A stretch of 64,000 nucleotides of DNA from Laguncularia racemosa. Taxonomy: Eukaryota > Streptophyta > Magnoliopsida > Myrtales > Combretaceae. The stretch lies in the NCBI GenBank assembly GCA_037954665.1, contig JBBMOL010000570.1:78501-142500 (forward strand), written 5' to 3'. Below are positions 1 to 11,162 of the stretch, piece by piece; position 1 is the first letter of the stretch, and every line of letters starts with the position of its first letter. The notes under the pieces are model-generated. The model made no database searches. It saw only the letters and a program-made list of their open reading frames with translations, and had not been told where the DNA came from. The translations under genes and the position numbers were made by a program.

Positions 1-997
1 TAAGATTGCGTGCAACTCCTTTTAATTATACTAGATCTATTCTAATATAGGATTTCTCAATCTCTATATAATAAATCAAACTTCAAACTAATATATTGGC
101 AATATTAAATTGAAAACAATGAAGAACACATAATTGGATCACAAGAACAATAAGAATTTCATTAAATAATAAATTAGAAAATCACATGATCATTTTAAGG
201 TTTATTATACCTAAGTATAAAAGAAATTTTAAGCTAGCAACATATTGAATTTAAAAGCAACAATATAAAAAGAGTGCATAAAGAAGAGTATCAAATAAAA
301 TATAGTACTAAAATCTATCACTATGCTATTATCACTCTAAAACTCTCCTCCTTTCAGTTGGAAATTCATACTCCTTATATAGCCATTAGTTGCAGCCTAG
401 CTAGGAAAGTTTTTAGTTTCCTAGAGAAAACCCGAACTCTTCATAAATTAGGAAATATTACTTTAATAAGCAGTAATAGCTTCTTCAGATTTTAAGAAAC
501 TCAACTACTCTTGAAAGAAAATGAAATCTTCAAGATAAACTATGCTTTTGGAAAGTAAAATTGAGCTTGGAAATCAAATTTGGAAAGTTGAATTTTGGCT
601 TTGCATGGTTATAGTACGGTCGTGCTATTGCCCATGTACCATTTTGTTTCAAAGATATTCGAAAATTGTCTTCGACATACCCTTTGACATGGGCATATTC
701 TTGGTTGTGTACTTCTACATGGTTGCCTACATGACTACTTCAAAATTCTCTATCTTGTTCTGTTCTACGTGGCCTTAGACACAATCGTACTCTTCACTAT
801 GTCATGCTTCATAATCTTGTGAAATTAATATTTTTCCTTCAAATTTCATGTAATTCTTCTATTAAATCATAAATTACATTTCAAAGTTCCAAAATCAAAA
901 TAAGTGATTAAGTGCAATATCCATATAAAATATAAGAGAATTAAACAAAAGACTATAATAAATATTACAATTAATAAATACTTTATAACATTTATCA
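1..997 (-). repeat. Probable partial LTR, 5' part lies outside the window
   Basis: This AT-rich, non-coding stretch ends at 997 in ...TTTATCA, so on the minus strand it would open TGATAAATG, a plausible LTR start. On the minus strand a TATA-like CTATATAAGG lies near 370-380. The layout resembles solo LTR C (11527-13194), but I see no long matching run. The right flank is a decayed retrotransposon protease. It could equally be unrelated intergenic DNA. No open frame in it looks like a gene. Confidence 0.3.
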
Positions 998-1034
998 TTG
1001 GACTTGCTAAGTAAGATGCAATGCACCACTCTCA

Positions 1035-1205
1035 TTTAACCAATGTAATTTATGGGGTTTGGGATGCTTAGTGGTCGACAATTTTAATTATTCCACCAAG
1101 GATGAGGTTGTAACGTTAGTATAGCTCCCTCCATTAAAAATTAGTGTACATAGTCTCCCCTTTAATTTCTAGGCCATTTGAAAGAGGTCCTCTCCTTGTT
1201 TGTCG
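1035..1205 (-). pseudogene. Ty3/gypsy retropepsin remnant
   Basis: The minus-strand translation reads LIFNGGSYTNV, then a stop, then KLSTTKHPKPHKLHWLNESG. This matches the aspartic-protease segment in elements E2 (near 7310-7440) and F (near 31680-31800), where the active site reads IIDGG. Here the catalytic Asp has become Asn and an internal TAA is present. It is a short orphan fragment. No gag or reverse transcriptase belonging to it is visible nearby. Confidence 0.55.
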
Positions 1206-1415
1206 TTGAATGAAGGTGACGTACTTGGCGCTCTTCTCAACACAAGGTTAAGGAACTGTGCTTGCTCAGCATATGCTATAGCCTCTTCATCTTTATGCAA
1301 TGTGTTATCAGTCTATCATTTCATCTTAAGACCTATAAGTAAGTCCACCCATCGATACTATAACATAGAGGATATTAATATTAAGTATCAATCCCATAAG
1401 GACTATGAGTATTAG

Positions 1416-2113
1416 TGATGAGGATCAACTAGCATCTGAGAGGGCGGAACCGAAATCCCAAGATCCATTATAAGGAATTAGAGGCCCAATGACCCGAGCT
1501 AGAGCCAAGAGGATGAATGACACCTTATAAGGACTAGTCATGGACCTACAAGCTAAGGAATCAAATTACATGAAAGGAGAACCAACACCTATCAATTTGA
1601 TTCACGTTTCTATGGAAGGGTGTAAGGATTTGAAGTCCTAGAATAGATATGTTTTTATTGAACCGAAAAGGGAAAGAGGATTCTTTTTTTTTTTTTTTTA
1701 TGTTTTATTATTTGTTTTGGTTTGTAATTTGGCATAATTAGTTAGGTGTTTCGGTCCATAAGAAGATAAGGCCGCAAGCTAGATCAGGTAACTTAGGTTT
1801 TGTATTTTCTTGTGTGTGACATCCTTATATGACTGAGTAGGGGTCGGCACATCACAACATCATTATTGAAGATTGAAACAAAACACATCTTTTCTTTTGA
1901 AAAGAAAACCCTCTTTTTTTCTTTGCAAAAGAACTCTCTTTGGAATTCTTCAACCGAATTTGATTAGGGAAATTCCTTTTGATAACTTACGTTTCTGTCA
2001 ACAAGTGTGATTGGGGTCTAGTTCCGTTCTACTTATTCAAGACGATCCTTAGGGTTTGATTTCAATTGCATTCGTCGAGTTTTAGGTTTAACATACTTAG
2101 GGTTCACGCATCA
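1416..2113 (+). repeat. LTR of a Ty3/gypsy element (H)
   Basis: The segment starts TGATGAGG and ends GCATCA, and TGGTATCAAAGC follows at 2116-2127. That is one mismatch from the plant initiator-Met primer site, so 2113 is an LTR 3' end. The first ~200 bases carry a broken reading frame with GPMTRARAKRM, the same polyprotein tail that runs into the LTRs of E1. The partner LTR and internal coding region are missing, so H is a remnant. The 698-bp length matches E2's LTRs. Confidence 0.6.
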
Positions 2114-2115
2114 TT

Positions 2116-2127
2116 TGGTATCAAAGC
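2116..2127 (+). other. Primer binding site of element H (tRNA-iMet type)
   Basis: TGGTATCAAAGC lies 2 bases after the LTR end. Plant initiator tRNA-Met would give TGGTATCAGAGC, so there is one mismatch. Confidence 0.6.
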
Positions 2128-2483
2128 TTCGGTTTCTTGATTCAAGTAATCTCTATCCTTGTTTATTTGCTTGTTGTTTTAATTCCATACTTTTATTCAT
2201 ATCTTAGATTCATACCAAAAAAAAAAAAATTGATTTGGTCATAAGAGCACTATTGGTGACTAACCACAAACATTTCTATCTTGGTCATTGCAAAAATCAA
2301 TTGTGATTCATTCTTATTCCTTCTTTAAAGAATACGTATAATATATATATATATATATACAAACTCATAGACTGCCATGGAAGGGGTCTAACTACCGAAA
2401 TCATAAAGGAAAATTTTGTTTTGGCAAGTTACAATTCAATTGTCATAATACACTTTTCAATTCCAACCATAACATATATCTTT
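2128..2483. other. Non-coding leader remnant and AT-rich spacer
   Basis: No coding content is visible. It probably contains decayed leader of element H, followed by an (AT)n microsatellite around 2340-2360. The join to the Ogre/Tat-like LTR remnant lies somewhere near 2440-2484. Confidence 0.4.
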
Positions 2484-2731
2484 GTCTTTTCTTTTGTAGG
2501 AAATCGTATATGAAAAAATAGTTTTTTTTTTTAGTTAATCTAGTTATAGTGCTTTCTTTATTTTTTTTTCAATATATTTTTTTTAGTACTAACTTTCCTT
2601 TTCTTTCTTATAGAAAAATATGAAAAGTTCTTCTAGTTAATTTTTTTATTTAGATTTTCTTTTTTAGTAAAAACCTAACAAATTCTTTTAGCTTTGCAAG
2701 GAAATATGGAAAAAGGTAATTTGTTTACTTA
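2484..2731 (+). repeat. Ogre/Tat-like LTR remnant, left part, split by E1
   Basis: This segment aligns with 38450-38705 nearly base for base, including shared stretches such as TAGTACTAACTTTCC. The alignment resumes beyond element E1 at 17569. The two pieces are therefore one older repeat split by the E1 insertion. The final bases, ACTTA (2727-2731), are the left target-site duplication. Confidence 0.75.
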
Positions 2732-3381
2732 TGATGGGAATCAAACCATTTCCATAACAAGACCAATTACCTGATCTAGAGCCAAAGGACTATAGAGTCT
2801 TACATTGAGAATCCTTTTTTACCAGATGGAACTTAAAGATACTCACATAATATCTTCATTCTTTTTACATGACCGCTTTACATTTAATCAAGTGCAATTA
2901 TTAGTACTTCAAGATGATGACCAAGTTAATTAGAGCATGGTTCACAACTCACTTTTGAATCGACCTAGACTAATGGGTAGCTGACCATGTATTTTTTTTT
3001 CCTTTATCTTCTTTATGTTTGTTTCCATACGAGGGACTACTATAAATACTTGTACAAGGGACACAAAAAGACATTGATTTTTTTGTCAAAAAACACAAGG
3101 ATATACGTGAAAGTGAGGGTTTTTCTCCTATCATCCACTCTTATCAATCTTTTGTGGATTGTGGCGAGACCAAGGCTTGGATTGTTGTGTTTTATATCAA
3201 CAATTACAAGCTTGATCCTTCTTCTACTAGTGTGTAATATCTGGTAAGAAATTGGATGTTCTTATTGTCTTGTTTTTGGCATGAATTAGGGTTCCACGTG
3301 AAAGGTGATATTTAATTTGGGGATCGTCCAATTATCTCATCAATTATATATGTGTTGATTGTTAATTGAATTGGCATATCA
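2732..3381 (+). repeat. 5' LTR of E1
   Basis: A direct repeat of 16903-17568, 650 bp. Both copies contain the TATA-like CTATAAATACTTGT near the middle (about 3040 and 17228) and TTGTGTG further on. Substitutions and indels separate the copies, so the insertion is not recent. Confidence 0.9.
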
Positions 3382-3386
3382 TAATT

Positions 3387-3398
3387 TGGTATCAAAGC
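3387..3398 (+). other. Primer binding site of E1 (tRNA-iMet type)
   Basis: TGGTATCAAAGC starts 5 bases after the LTR end. It has one mismatch to the complement of the plant initiator tRNA-Met 3' end. Confidence 0.75.
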
Positions 3399-3879
3399 AT
3401 GGTTGAGAGAAGGGATTACAATGTGTGAGTGTTTGATTTTGAATTGAACAATTAGGGTTTACACTGTGAGCCTCTTAAATTGTTTGATTGTGATTGAAGC
3501 TAAGACTATTGCATGATTTATGCCGTGATTCATTGGCTATTGTGAATTGGAATTGAAGCAAGGGATAAATTAGGGTTATGTCGTAGATGGTGTATGGGTA
3601 TGCTATAATTGTGTGATTGAGGATTGAATTTAAGTAAGTGCCATGAATGCTCATTTTGAATTGAAAATTGAGTAAGGTTGAATTTAGAGTGTATGTGATG
3701 TGGTGTTGTAGTACACATGATTGTAGGTTAGAAATTGAATAAGGGTTGAGAATTAGATTACTTTGTGATTCAAGAGATTGTGGAATTTGGGAAATTGAAC
3801 AAGGGTTAATATTAGGGTGTGCCATGGAGGTGTGATTGTGATTTGGGATTATTCTATTAAAGACTATAATTCAAAAATC
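3399..3879 (+). other. Non-coding leader of E1
   Basis: This is the untranslated leader between primer site and gag. It is rich in TTGAATTGA-like words. Minus-strand open frames here have no recognisable protein and are by-products of the base composition. Confidence 0.6.
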
Positions 3880-4529
3880 ATGTCAAACGGTAGTGTGAAT
3901 GGAGGAATTAGGAATGAAGCTATTAGTTAGATTGGAGGAGTGGGTCTGGGGCGCCATGCTGTAGGTTGTAAAAGGGACTTAGAAGAACAATTACAAGATT
4001 TAACCACTATTGTTGCTAATTTAGCAACAAAGGTTGACCAAATAACACTTCCCCAACAGCCAATGGCAAAACCACTAGTAACCCCACCTCAAGCAACTAT
4101 TAATAATGCTCGTAGGGAAGGAGCATTGGGAGGTAATAGGGGAAGGCGAATTGGAGGAAATTACCCTACCCAACTAGAAGGAAGAGATGATAATTTTGAG
4201 GATAAATTCTATTCTAACAGTGAGTTCAGGCCACCAAGGGGTTTAGAATATATGAAATTATAGATGCCTCATTTGTTAGAAGGGGATTTGCAGAGGATTA
4301 TCTTAATTGGGAGGATAAGGTGGAAGGACTTTTTGAGTGTTATGAGATCAATGACCATACTTGAGTACATTTGGTAGCAGTTGAGTTTATATGTTATACC
4401 GCCTTATGGTGGAAGAACATTGTGGCTAGTAGGAGGAGAGATGGAGATGTAGAAATACGTACTTAGCAGGAGATGAAATGGGTTATGAAGAAGAGGTGTA
4501 TACTAGAACATTACAGACATGAGCTATTC
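3880..4529 (+). pseudogene. E1 gag, N-terminal part (broken)
   Basis: The frame opens MSNGSVNGG at 3880 and runs through EEQLQDLTTIVANLATKVDQ, a likely short coiled coil. It continues with REFRPPRGL-type sequence shared with E2 gag (5906 onward). Stops and frameshifts break it. The segment ends at RHELF where element E2 is inserted (TSD ATGCA, 4530-4534). Gag resumes at 11163 with RLxTLRQRGKTVDEYV. At 4464-4475 E1 reads TAG CAG where E2 reads TGG TAG, so the two copies decayed independently. Confidence 0.8.
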
Positions 4530-4534
4530 ATGCA

Positions 4535-5240
4535 TGATGGGAATCAAATCAATGCAGCAACAAGACCCATAACAAGAGCAAGAGCTAGAGGACTACAGAA
4601 ACTTAGCATCGAGAATCATTTTTGTATAAATGGAACCCAAAGACATTCACATAGTGTCTTCATTTACTTTATATAATTGTTTTGTATTTAATTAGGTACA
4701 TTTATTGGTATTACGGGACAACGAGCAAACACACTAGTGCTTGGTTTGTGGATGATTCACAATTTATGGTGAACCTAAATGAATAAAAGAAACCAAGCTT
4801 GCGTTGTGTTTTATGGACCGAGGAGAGCATCAAAGGAACCGGCGCCATGTGTAGCTATTTTATTTGTGTTATTTTTCCATATTTAAGACAAGTATAAATA
4901 CTTGTAAAAAGACAACAAAAACAGACTTTTGAGGGATAATATTTCGGCTACTATTCACATGGAAAGGGGAGTCCTCTTCTATTCCACACATAGTCTTATC
5001 AATTTCTAGATTAGGGATTGTGATGAGTGAAATTGTTGTGTGTTGCATTAACAATTCCAAATTGTTCCTTGACTCTACTAGTGTGTCATATCTAGTAAGG
5101 ATTTTGGAGCTTCAATTTATTATTGTTACATGTTCAATTAGAGTTCATGTGCAATTAGTTTTCATGCTAATCTTGTTGCATAATTACTTAATTGAATCTT
5201 CAATTAGAATTGTTAATTGGAATTGGATCTTAGCATATCA
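4535..5240 (+). repeat. 5' LTR of E2
   Basis: Starts TGATGGGAATC, ends TAGCATATCA, 706 bp, and repeated at 10465-11162. It contains TATA-like AAGTATAAATACTTGT near 4890. It opens with an in-frame RPITRARARGLQKL segment, the polyprotein tail encoded inside the LTR. Confidence 0.9.
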
Positions 5241-5245
5241 TATTT

Positions 5246-5257
5246 TGATATCAGAGC
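5246..5257 (+). other. Primer binding site of E2 (tRNA-iMet type)
   Basis: TGATATCAGAGC follows the LTR by 5 bases. It has one mismatch to the initiator-Met primer site, at a different position from the mismatch in E1. Confidence 0.7.
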
Positions 5258-5577
5258 TATGGTTTGAGGAAGGGAGTTACACATGGGAGTCTTGATTTTG
5301 AATTGAGGATTTAGGGTTTACACCATACCATTGAGCAATTCATTGTTGTGTGAATTGAAATTGAGAAATTGTTTGAATTTGTGCCGTGTCTATGTTGGTC
5401 ATTGCAAGTTGAAGTAAGGAAAGTATCATTTAGGGTTCTTGCCATGAATCCTTGGTATGGAAGGGTAGAAGATTACTACAAATTGATTCCATAATTATGT
5501 ATTTACCTAGTAATTGTGCATTAAATTGCTTTGATTACAATATTGACTTGAGCTTTGAGGAAATTGTGCTATAGAGA

Positions 5578-5800
5578 GTGAGTATTGCCGTGAGTGTAAG
5601 TGGTGTCGTGAGGGTGTGGTGCCGTGATTGTGTGTGTGTTGTGCCTTAAGGGAGTGTTGTGCCGTGATTGAGTGTGTGTTGTGCCTTGAGGTTGTGTTGT
5701 ACCGTGAGTGTGTGTGTTGTATCGTAGGTGTGTGTGTGTGTTGCCTTGAAGGTGTGTTGAGCCTTGAGTGTGTCTGAGTTGTACCTTGAAGTGTTTGTGT
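5578..5800 (+). repeat. Degenerate GTG-rich tandem repeat in E2 leader
   Basis: Repeated variants of GTGTGTTGTGCCTTGAG and GTGCCGTGAGTGTGTGT, roughly 25-30 bases apart, fill part of the untranslated leader (5258-5905). The corresponding E1 leader lacks an array of this length. The long minus-strand open frame over it (His/Thr-rich) is a by-product of the repeat. Confidence 0.6.
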
Positions 5801-5905
5801 ATGTGTCGTGAAGAGTGTATTTAGGTTGAAAGAACTGGTGTTGTGGAGGTGTGGTTGTATAAAAAGAAAAAGAAAATGAATTTATCAAAGTTTAATTTAA
5901 CAACC

Positions 5906-7085
5906 ATGTCGAATGATAGTGTGGATAGGGAAATTGGTAATGAGGCCAATAGTCAGGTTGTAGGAGGAGGTCAGGGATGTGCTGCAGGTGGAAGAAGAAC
6001 TTCAGAAGAACAATTGTAGGATCTTACCTCTATTATTGCTACACTAGCAACACGGGTTAATCAGATGACATTGCCACAACCACCAGTGGCAAATCTACAA
6101 GTACCCTCGCCTTAGGTAGCCCCTAATGATGCACGTAGGGAAGGAGTAGTAGGAGGAAATAGGGGTAGGAGATTGAGAGGAGATTATCATGCTTTTTGGG
6201 AGGAAAGGGATGATAACTTTGAGGATGAACCTAATCCTAACCGTGAGTTCAGGCCACCCAGGGGTCTGAAATATGCAAAGTTACAAATGCCTGCATTTGC
6301 TAGAAGGGGCTCTGTAGAGAATTATCTAGACTGGGAAGATAAGGTAGAGGGCCTTTTTTAGTGTTATAAAATTAATGATCACACTCGGGTTCGTCTAGCA
6401 ACAGTCGAGTTTATAGGATATGTCGCCTTATGGTGGAAGAACCTTGTCGCCAATAGAAGGAGAGATGGTGATCTTGAGATTCATAGTTGGTAGGAAATGA
6501 AACGGGTTATGAGGAAGAGGTTTATACTAGAGCACTATAAACATGAGTTATTAATGCGTCTCTAGACATTGAGACAGGGAGGCAAAACTGTGGATGAGTA
6601 TGTATAGGAGTTTGAGACATTGATGATCTGATGTAGGGCAATTGAACCTCCTGAACAGACCATGGCGAGATTTGTATCTGGGTTGAAATATGAGATTGCA
6701 TGTATTGTAGAGTTACAGAGGTATGACACCATTGATGAGGCCATTCGGTTAACTTTGAAAGTAGAGAGACAGGGGCGATCTAATTTCTTATCGAGCAGTG
6801 AGTAACAGGCATAGATCTTCTACTAAACTGTATGGGTCTGGAGGTAAACAAGCTGATAGAGGGGGATATGGCAAAAGTATAGAAAAGAATATAGTAGTGC
6901 CGGACATTAGAGGGGAGAAAGAATCATCTGGGAAAGAAAAAACAGTTGCTGGGTATGAGAACAAACAAGTAGTAGCTAGGACATCAGGAGGGAAGAATCA
7001 CTAGGTTAAATTTTTATATGTCTGGGTTTTAAACATATGGCTGCACAATGTCCAAACAGAAGAGTTATGACTACTATAGAGGTTG
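5906..7085 (+). pseudogene. E2 gag (broken by stops)
   Basis: The start MSNDSVDREIGNEA at 5906 matches E1. It continues with a coiled-coil-like region, RPPRGLKYAKLQMPAFARRG, then the retrotransposon gag core: YLDWEDKVEGLF, VALWWKNL, MKRVMRKRFI, LRQGGKTVDEYV, MARFVSGLKYEI. A zinc-knuckle relic near 7020-7065 reads FICLGFKHMAAQCPNRRVM; the first Cys codon is lost. At least seven in-frame stops are present. Most are TAG where Gln or Trp is expected, for example at SW*EMKR (TGG TAG) where E1 keeps CAG. A capsid and nucleocapsid role is known for the family; this copy cannot make it. Confidence 0.85.
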
Positions 7086-7560
7086 AGAGTGAGGAAGAAG
7101 AAGAAGACATGCACGATAACATAAATCTGTTGGCTATTTTAGATGAGTATTATGGTGATGCAAACACTGAGGTACATAAGGATAAATAGAATGATCATTA
7201 TTTATCCATTAATGTATTACGCAGGGTGATGACTACCTTTCCTATTAATGAGGATGAGTAGAGGGAGAATCTATTTCACATTTCCTGTAGAGTCTAAGGT
7301 AATCTTTGTGCTATTATCATTGATGGAGGTAGTTGTACTAACGTAGTGGCTACTTCATTAGTGACTAAATTAAAATTAGTTACTGCTCTACATCCCAAGC
7401 CTTACAAACTACATTGGTTAAGTGAACAAAGTAGTTTGCATGTTACTCAGAGGGCTAAGGTCCCATTTAGTATAGGGGAGTACCATGATGAAATTCTTTG
7501 TGATATTCTTCCAATGTATGCTTCACATATACTTCTTTGGCAGACCTTGGTTGTATAATA
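7086..7560 (+). pseudogene. E2 retropepsin-type protease
   Basis: An acidic linker (EVESEEEEEDMHD) is followed by CAIIIDGGSCTNVVATSLV with the D-G-G/S retropepsin active site. Next come PKPYKLHWLSEQ, VTQRAKVPFSIG and ILCDILPMYASHILL. The protease family cleaves the gag-pol polyprotein as a homodimer. In-frame stops occur before and after the motif, but the active site itself is intact. Solo LTR C hit the equivalent active site in E1. Confidence 0.8.
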
Positions 7561-7789
7561 GGAGGGTGTTACATGATGACTATAGGAACACTTATGTGTT
7601 CCAAAAGGAGGGTAAGCGAATAGTGTTGAATCCTATGTCAATTACTGAGGTACATGAGGCATAGAGACAGATTAATAAGGCTAGGAAAAAGAAGACATTA
7701 TTAGTAGGGCAGTATGAATTGGAGGATGCCATAGAGAATGAGAGGACCAGTGTATGTATTGCAGATGAGATTTGCACTAGCGATGGATG

Positions 7790-8720
7790 GTAGTGAACAG
7801 TTGCCCCCTATAGTAAACCAGGTATTGAATGAGTACAAAGATATATTTTTAAACAAATTACTTAAGGGATTGCCACCTTTAAGAGGCATTGAACATGCCA
7901 TTGATTTTCAGCCTAGGTCAGTTTTACTAAATAGACCAGCATATCGCATGAATCTTAAAGAGGCTAAAGAATTGAATTGTTAGGTGGATGAACTGATAGA
8001 ATAGGGTCTTGTTATGGAGAGTATCAATCCTTATGTTGTTCCTGCATTTCTTGTTCCTAAGAAGGATGGCACATGGAGGATGTGCATTGATAGCAGAGCC
8101 ATAAAAAAATTACTATCAAATACAGGTATCCCATTCCTAGACTTGATGATATGTTAGATGAGCTTCATGGTGCACATGTATTCTCCAAGGTGGATCTTAA
8201 AAGCGGATATCACCAAATTCGAATGGGGGGAGGAGATGAGTGGAAGACTGCTTTTAAAACACGCTATGGGTTATATGAGTGGATGGTCATGCCATTTAGA
8301 TTGACCAATGCCCCTAGTATTTTTACAAGGCTGATAAATAATTTAATGAAGGAATTTCTAAGCTAAGCAAATTTGTTGTTGTTTATTTTGATGACATTTT
8401 GATTTACAGCCAAAACCTGAAAAATCATGTTAAGCATTTACAGATAGTGTTTTTAGTACCGGGGGAGTAACAGTTGTATGCAAATCTCAAGAAGTGTTCT
8501 TTCTATCAAACTGAGGTAATATTTCTTGGATTTATCATAACTAGTTCTGGTGTCAAAGTAGATGAAGAAAAAGTGAGGGTTATTAGGGATTAGCTGATAC
8601 TAAAATCAGCTGCTGAGGTAAGGAGTTTTCATGGACTGGCTTCATTCTATAGATGTTTTGTCAAGAACTTTAGTAGCATTGTTAGTCCATTAACTGAATT
8701 AACAAAGAAGAATGTTCCTT
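7790..8720 (+). pseudogene. E2 reverse transcriptase
   Basis: Recognisable RT blocks are, in order, LPPLRGIEHAIDFQPRS, PAFLVPKKDGTWRMCIDSRA, HVFSKVDLKSGYHQIRM, DEWKTAFKTRYGLYEWMVMPF and FVVVYFDDILIY. YFDD is the catalytic Y-x-D-D box, near 8377-8390. The downstream thumb and connection read VIFLGFIITSSGVKVDEEK. Frameshifts and stops interrupt it, for example near 8105 and 8365. It is Ty3/gypsy type, because the RT-RNase H pair precedes integrase. Confidence 0.85.
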
Positions 8721-9447
8721 TTGTTTAGGGAGAACGAGCTCAAAAGAGTTTTGAGGAGGTGAAAACAAAGCTAACTAATGCTCCGGTGTTAGTTTTACAT
8801 TATTTTGATAGAACTTTTGAATTGAAGTGTGATGCATCAGGGGTAGGGATTGGTGCTATGTTGATGCAGGATAAGAAGCCCATTGCTTATTTTAGTAAAA
8901 AATTGAGTGGTGCACCTCTAAACTACTCAGTATATGATAAGGAGTTCTATTCTTTAGTGAGGGTGTTAATGACGTGGCAACATTATCTTCTTCCTAAGGA
9001 GTTCATTATTTATACAGATCATGAGTTACTGAAACACTTCAAAGGTCAACAACATATGTCAAAACGCCAAGCCAAATGGGTAGAGTTTTTAGAGAGTTTT
9101 TCCTATGTGATTAAGTACAAAAAGGGAAGCACAAATGTTGTAGCTAACGCCTTATCATGTAGGTATATACTTATCACCTCTCTACAATCAAAACTACTTG
9201 GGTTTAAATTGATGAAGGAACAGTATGTTCATGATGAGTTCCTGAAATTAATTGTTAAGAGATGTTCTAGAGAAAATATAGTTGATGGGTATCATATGAT
9301 AGATGGCTTTCTGTATAAGGCAGGAAAATTATGTATACCCTATGGTTCTATTAGAGAGTTGTTGGTGAGGGAAGTCCATGCTAGAGGGTTATCTGGTCAT
9401 TTTGGTAAAAAGAGAACTTTGGAGTTATTGAAAGAGCACTTTTACTA
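8721..9447 (+). pseudogene. E2 RNase H domain and integrase zinc-finger region
   Basis: One open segment of 229 codons from 8759 holds the RNase H core: FELKCDASGVGIGAMLMQ (catalytic Asp), AYFSKKLS, YDKEFYSLV (catalytic Glu) and FIIYTDHELL (catalytic Asp). The tether runs to SGHFGKKRTLELLKEHFY, the first half of the integrase HHCC finger. It is the best preserved piece of pol in E2. The catalytic residues of this RNase H are present, but neighbouring domains carry stops. Confidence 0.85.
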
Positions 9448-10464
9448 GAGGGGTATGATGAAGGATGTCTACAAAATATTGGAGAGGTGTGGTGTTTGTA
9501 AGAGGGCAAAAGGAAAGAAGGGAGTTCAGCATGAATATATGCCCTTGCCTCTACCTACATAACCCTGGATTGATATTAGTATGGATTTCATTTTGGGTCT
9601 ACCCAGGACACAGAGGGGAAAGGACTCCATTATGGTTGTCGCTGATCGCTTCATCAAAATGTCACATTTTATGCCTTGCCACAAAACATATGACGCACTT
9701 TTTATAGCTAACCTTTTTATGCAGGAAATTGTTAAACTACATGGTGTTCCACACAGTATAGTGTCTGATAGAGACATTAAATTTCTTAGCTTTTTTTAGA
9801 ATACCCTATGGAAAAGACTTGGTACTAAACTCATGTGTAGTACCTCATGTCATCCCTAGATGGACGGCCAAACTGAGGTTGTCAATGGTACTTTTGGTGC
9901 CTTACTAAGAGCAATGGTTGGCAAGAATCTTACTGATTGGGACTTGCGTCTTCTTATCATTGAGTTCTCTTACAATAGGTCAACTCATAGTTCAACCAGT
10001 AAGTCTCCCTTTGAAGTCGTGTATCACTATAATCCTACTCTTTCATTGGATTTAATAGATAATCCGGTAATAAAGGAAGAAAGCTTGAGTGGAGCAGAAT
10101 GAGCAAAGGAGATTCAGAAACTTCATCATAAGGTATCTGAAGACCCTTAGAAAACTCAAGAGAAGTAGAAACTTCAAGGTAACAAAAATAGGGAAACCAA
10201 AATTTATAATCCGAGTGATCTAGTTTGGATTAATGTCAGCAAAGGCAGGTTTCCTCACAAGAAGTCACAAACGCTTTCACCTAGAGAAGATGGACCTTTC
10301 CGAGTTCTAAAGCGTATCAACAAAAATGCATATAGGATAAATCTATTGGGAGAATACAATGTCTCTGCTACATTCAATGTTGTAGATCTATCACCTTATA
10401 TACCAGATGATACACATGATGACCCATCAAGTTTGAGGGCAAATCTTCCATAAGCCTGAGGAGA
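9448..10464 (+). pseudogene. E2 integrase and C-terminal polyprotein tail
   Basis: Finger half CGVCKRAK is followed by the DDE core: DISMDFILGLPRTQRGKDSIMVVADRF (first Asp), HGVPHSIVSDRDIKFLS (second Asp) and MDGQTEVVN (catalytic Glu). The C-terminal region reads IYNPSDLVWINVSKGRFP, then DGPFRVLKRINKNAYRINL, then SPYIPDD. No chromodomain is obvious. The frame leads into the 3' LTR as in E1. Several stops (TAG, TGA) are present. Confidence 0.85.
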
Positions 10465-11162
10465 TGATGGGAATCAAATCAATGCAGCAACAGGACCCAT
10501 AACAGAGCGAGAGCTAGAAGACTACAGAACTTAGCATCGAGAATCATTTTTGAACAAATGGAACCCAAAGACATTTACATAGTGTCTTCATTTACTTTAT
10601 ATAATTGTTTTGCATTTAATTAGGTACATTTATTGGTATTATAGGACGACGAGCAAACATACTAGTGCTTGGTTTGTGGATGATTCACGGTTCATGGTGA
10701 ACCTAAATGAATCAAAGAAACCGGCCTTGTGTTGTGTTTTATGGACCGAGGAGAGCATCAAAGGAACCGATGCCGTGTGTAGCCCATGTGTAGCTATTTT
10801 ATTTGTGTTATTTTTCCACATTTAGGACAAGTATAAATACTTATAAAAAGACAACAAAAACAGACTTTTGAGGGATAATATTTCGGCTGCTATTTACGTG
10901 GAAAGGGGAGTCCTCTTCTATTCCATATATACTTTTGTCAATTTCTAGATTAAGGATTGTGGCGAGTGAAATTGTTGTGTGTTGCATCAACAATTACAAA
11001 TTATTCCTTGATTCTACTAGTGCGTCATATCTAGTAAAGATTCGGGAGCTTTATTGTATTATTGTTACACATTCAATTAGGGTTCACACTAATCTTGTTG
11101 CACAATTACTTCATTGAATCTTTAATTAGGATTGTTAATTGGAATTAGATCTTGGCATATCA
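10465..11162 (+). repeat. 3' LTR of E2
   Basis: Direct repeat of 4535-5240, 698 bp, ending GGCATATCA. It is preceded by a short purine tract (GAGGAGA), the likely polypurine primer. It carries a frame break in the PITRARA tail that the 5' LTR lacks. Confidence 0.9.

Larger units (their letters stand above)
4535..11162 (+). mobile_element. Ty3/gypsy LTR retrotransposon E2, nested inside E1
   Basis: A structurally complete 6.6-kb element with LTRs at 4535-5240 and 10465-11162 and TSDs ATGCA (4530-4534) and ATGCG (11163-11167). It has a Met-type primer site, gag, and pol in the order protease-RT-RNase H-integrase, which is the Ty3/gypsy order. It is a sister copy of E1: LTRs start and end alike and the proteins align throughout. 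Many in-frame TAG and TGA codons, plus a few frameshifts, make it non-functional. Its domain content is more complete than E1's, so it serves as the reference for E1's deletions. Confidence 0.92.

Noticed and set aside
2987..3247. Hydrophobic open frame, repeated at 17216-17434
   Set aside because: Both copies are inside E1's two LTRs; the repetition is explained by the LTR pair and not by gene conservation.
3387..3398. tRNA-like strings (TGGTATCA..., TGGCGCC...)
   Set aside because: They are short retrotransposon primer sites next to LTR ends; no cloverleaf-sized sequence surrounds them, so no tRNA genes are called.
3475..3825. 116-codon minus-strand open frame
   Set aside because: Antisense to E1's leader, low complexity, no recognisable protein features, and no counterpart in E2.
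5646..5888. His/Thr-rich open frame
   Set aside because: Complement of the GTG-rich tandem repeat in the E2 leader.
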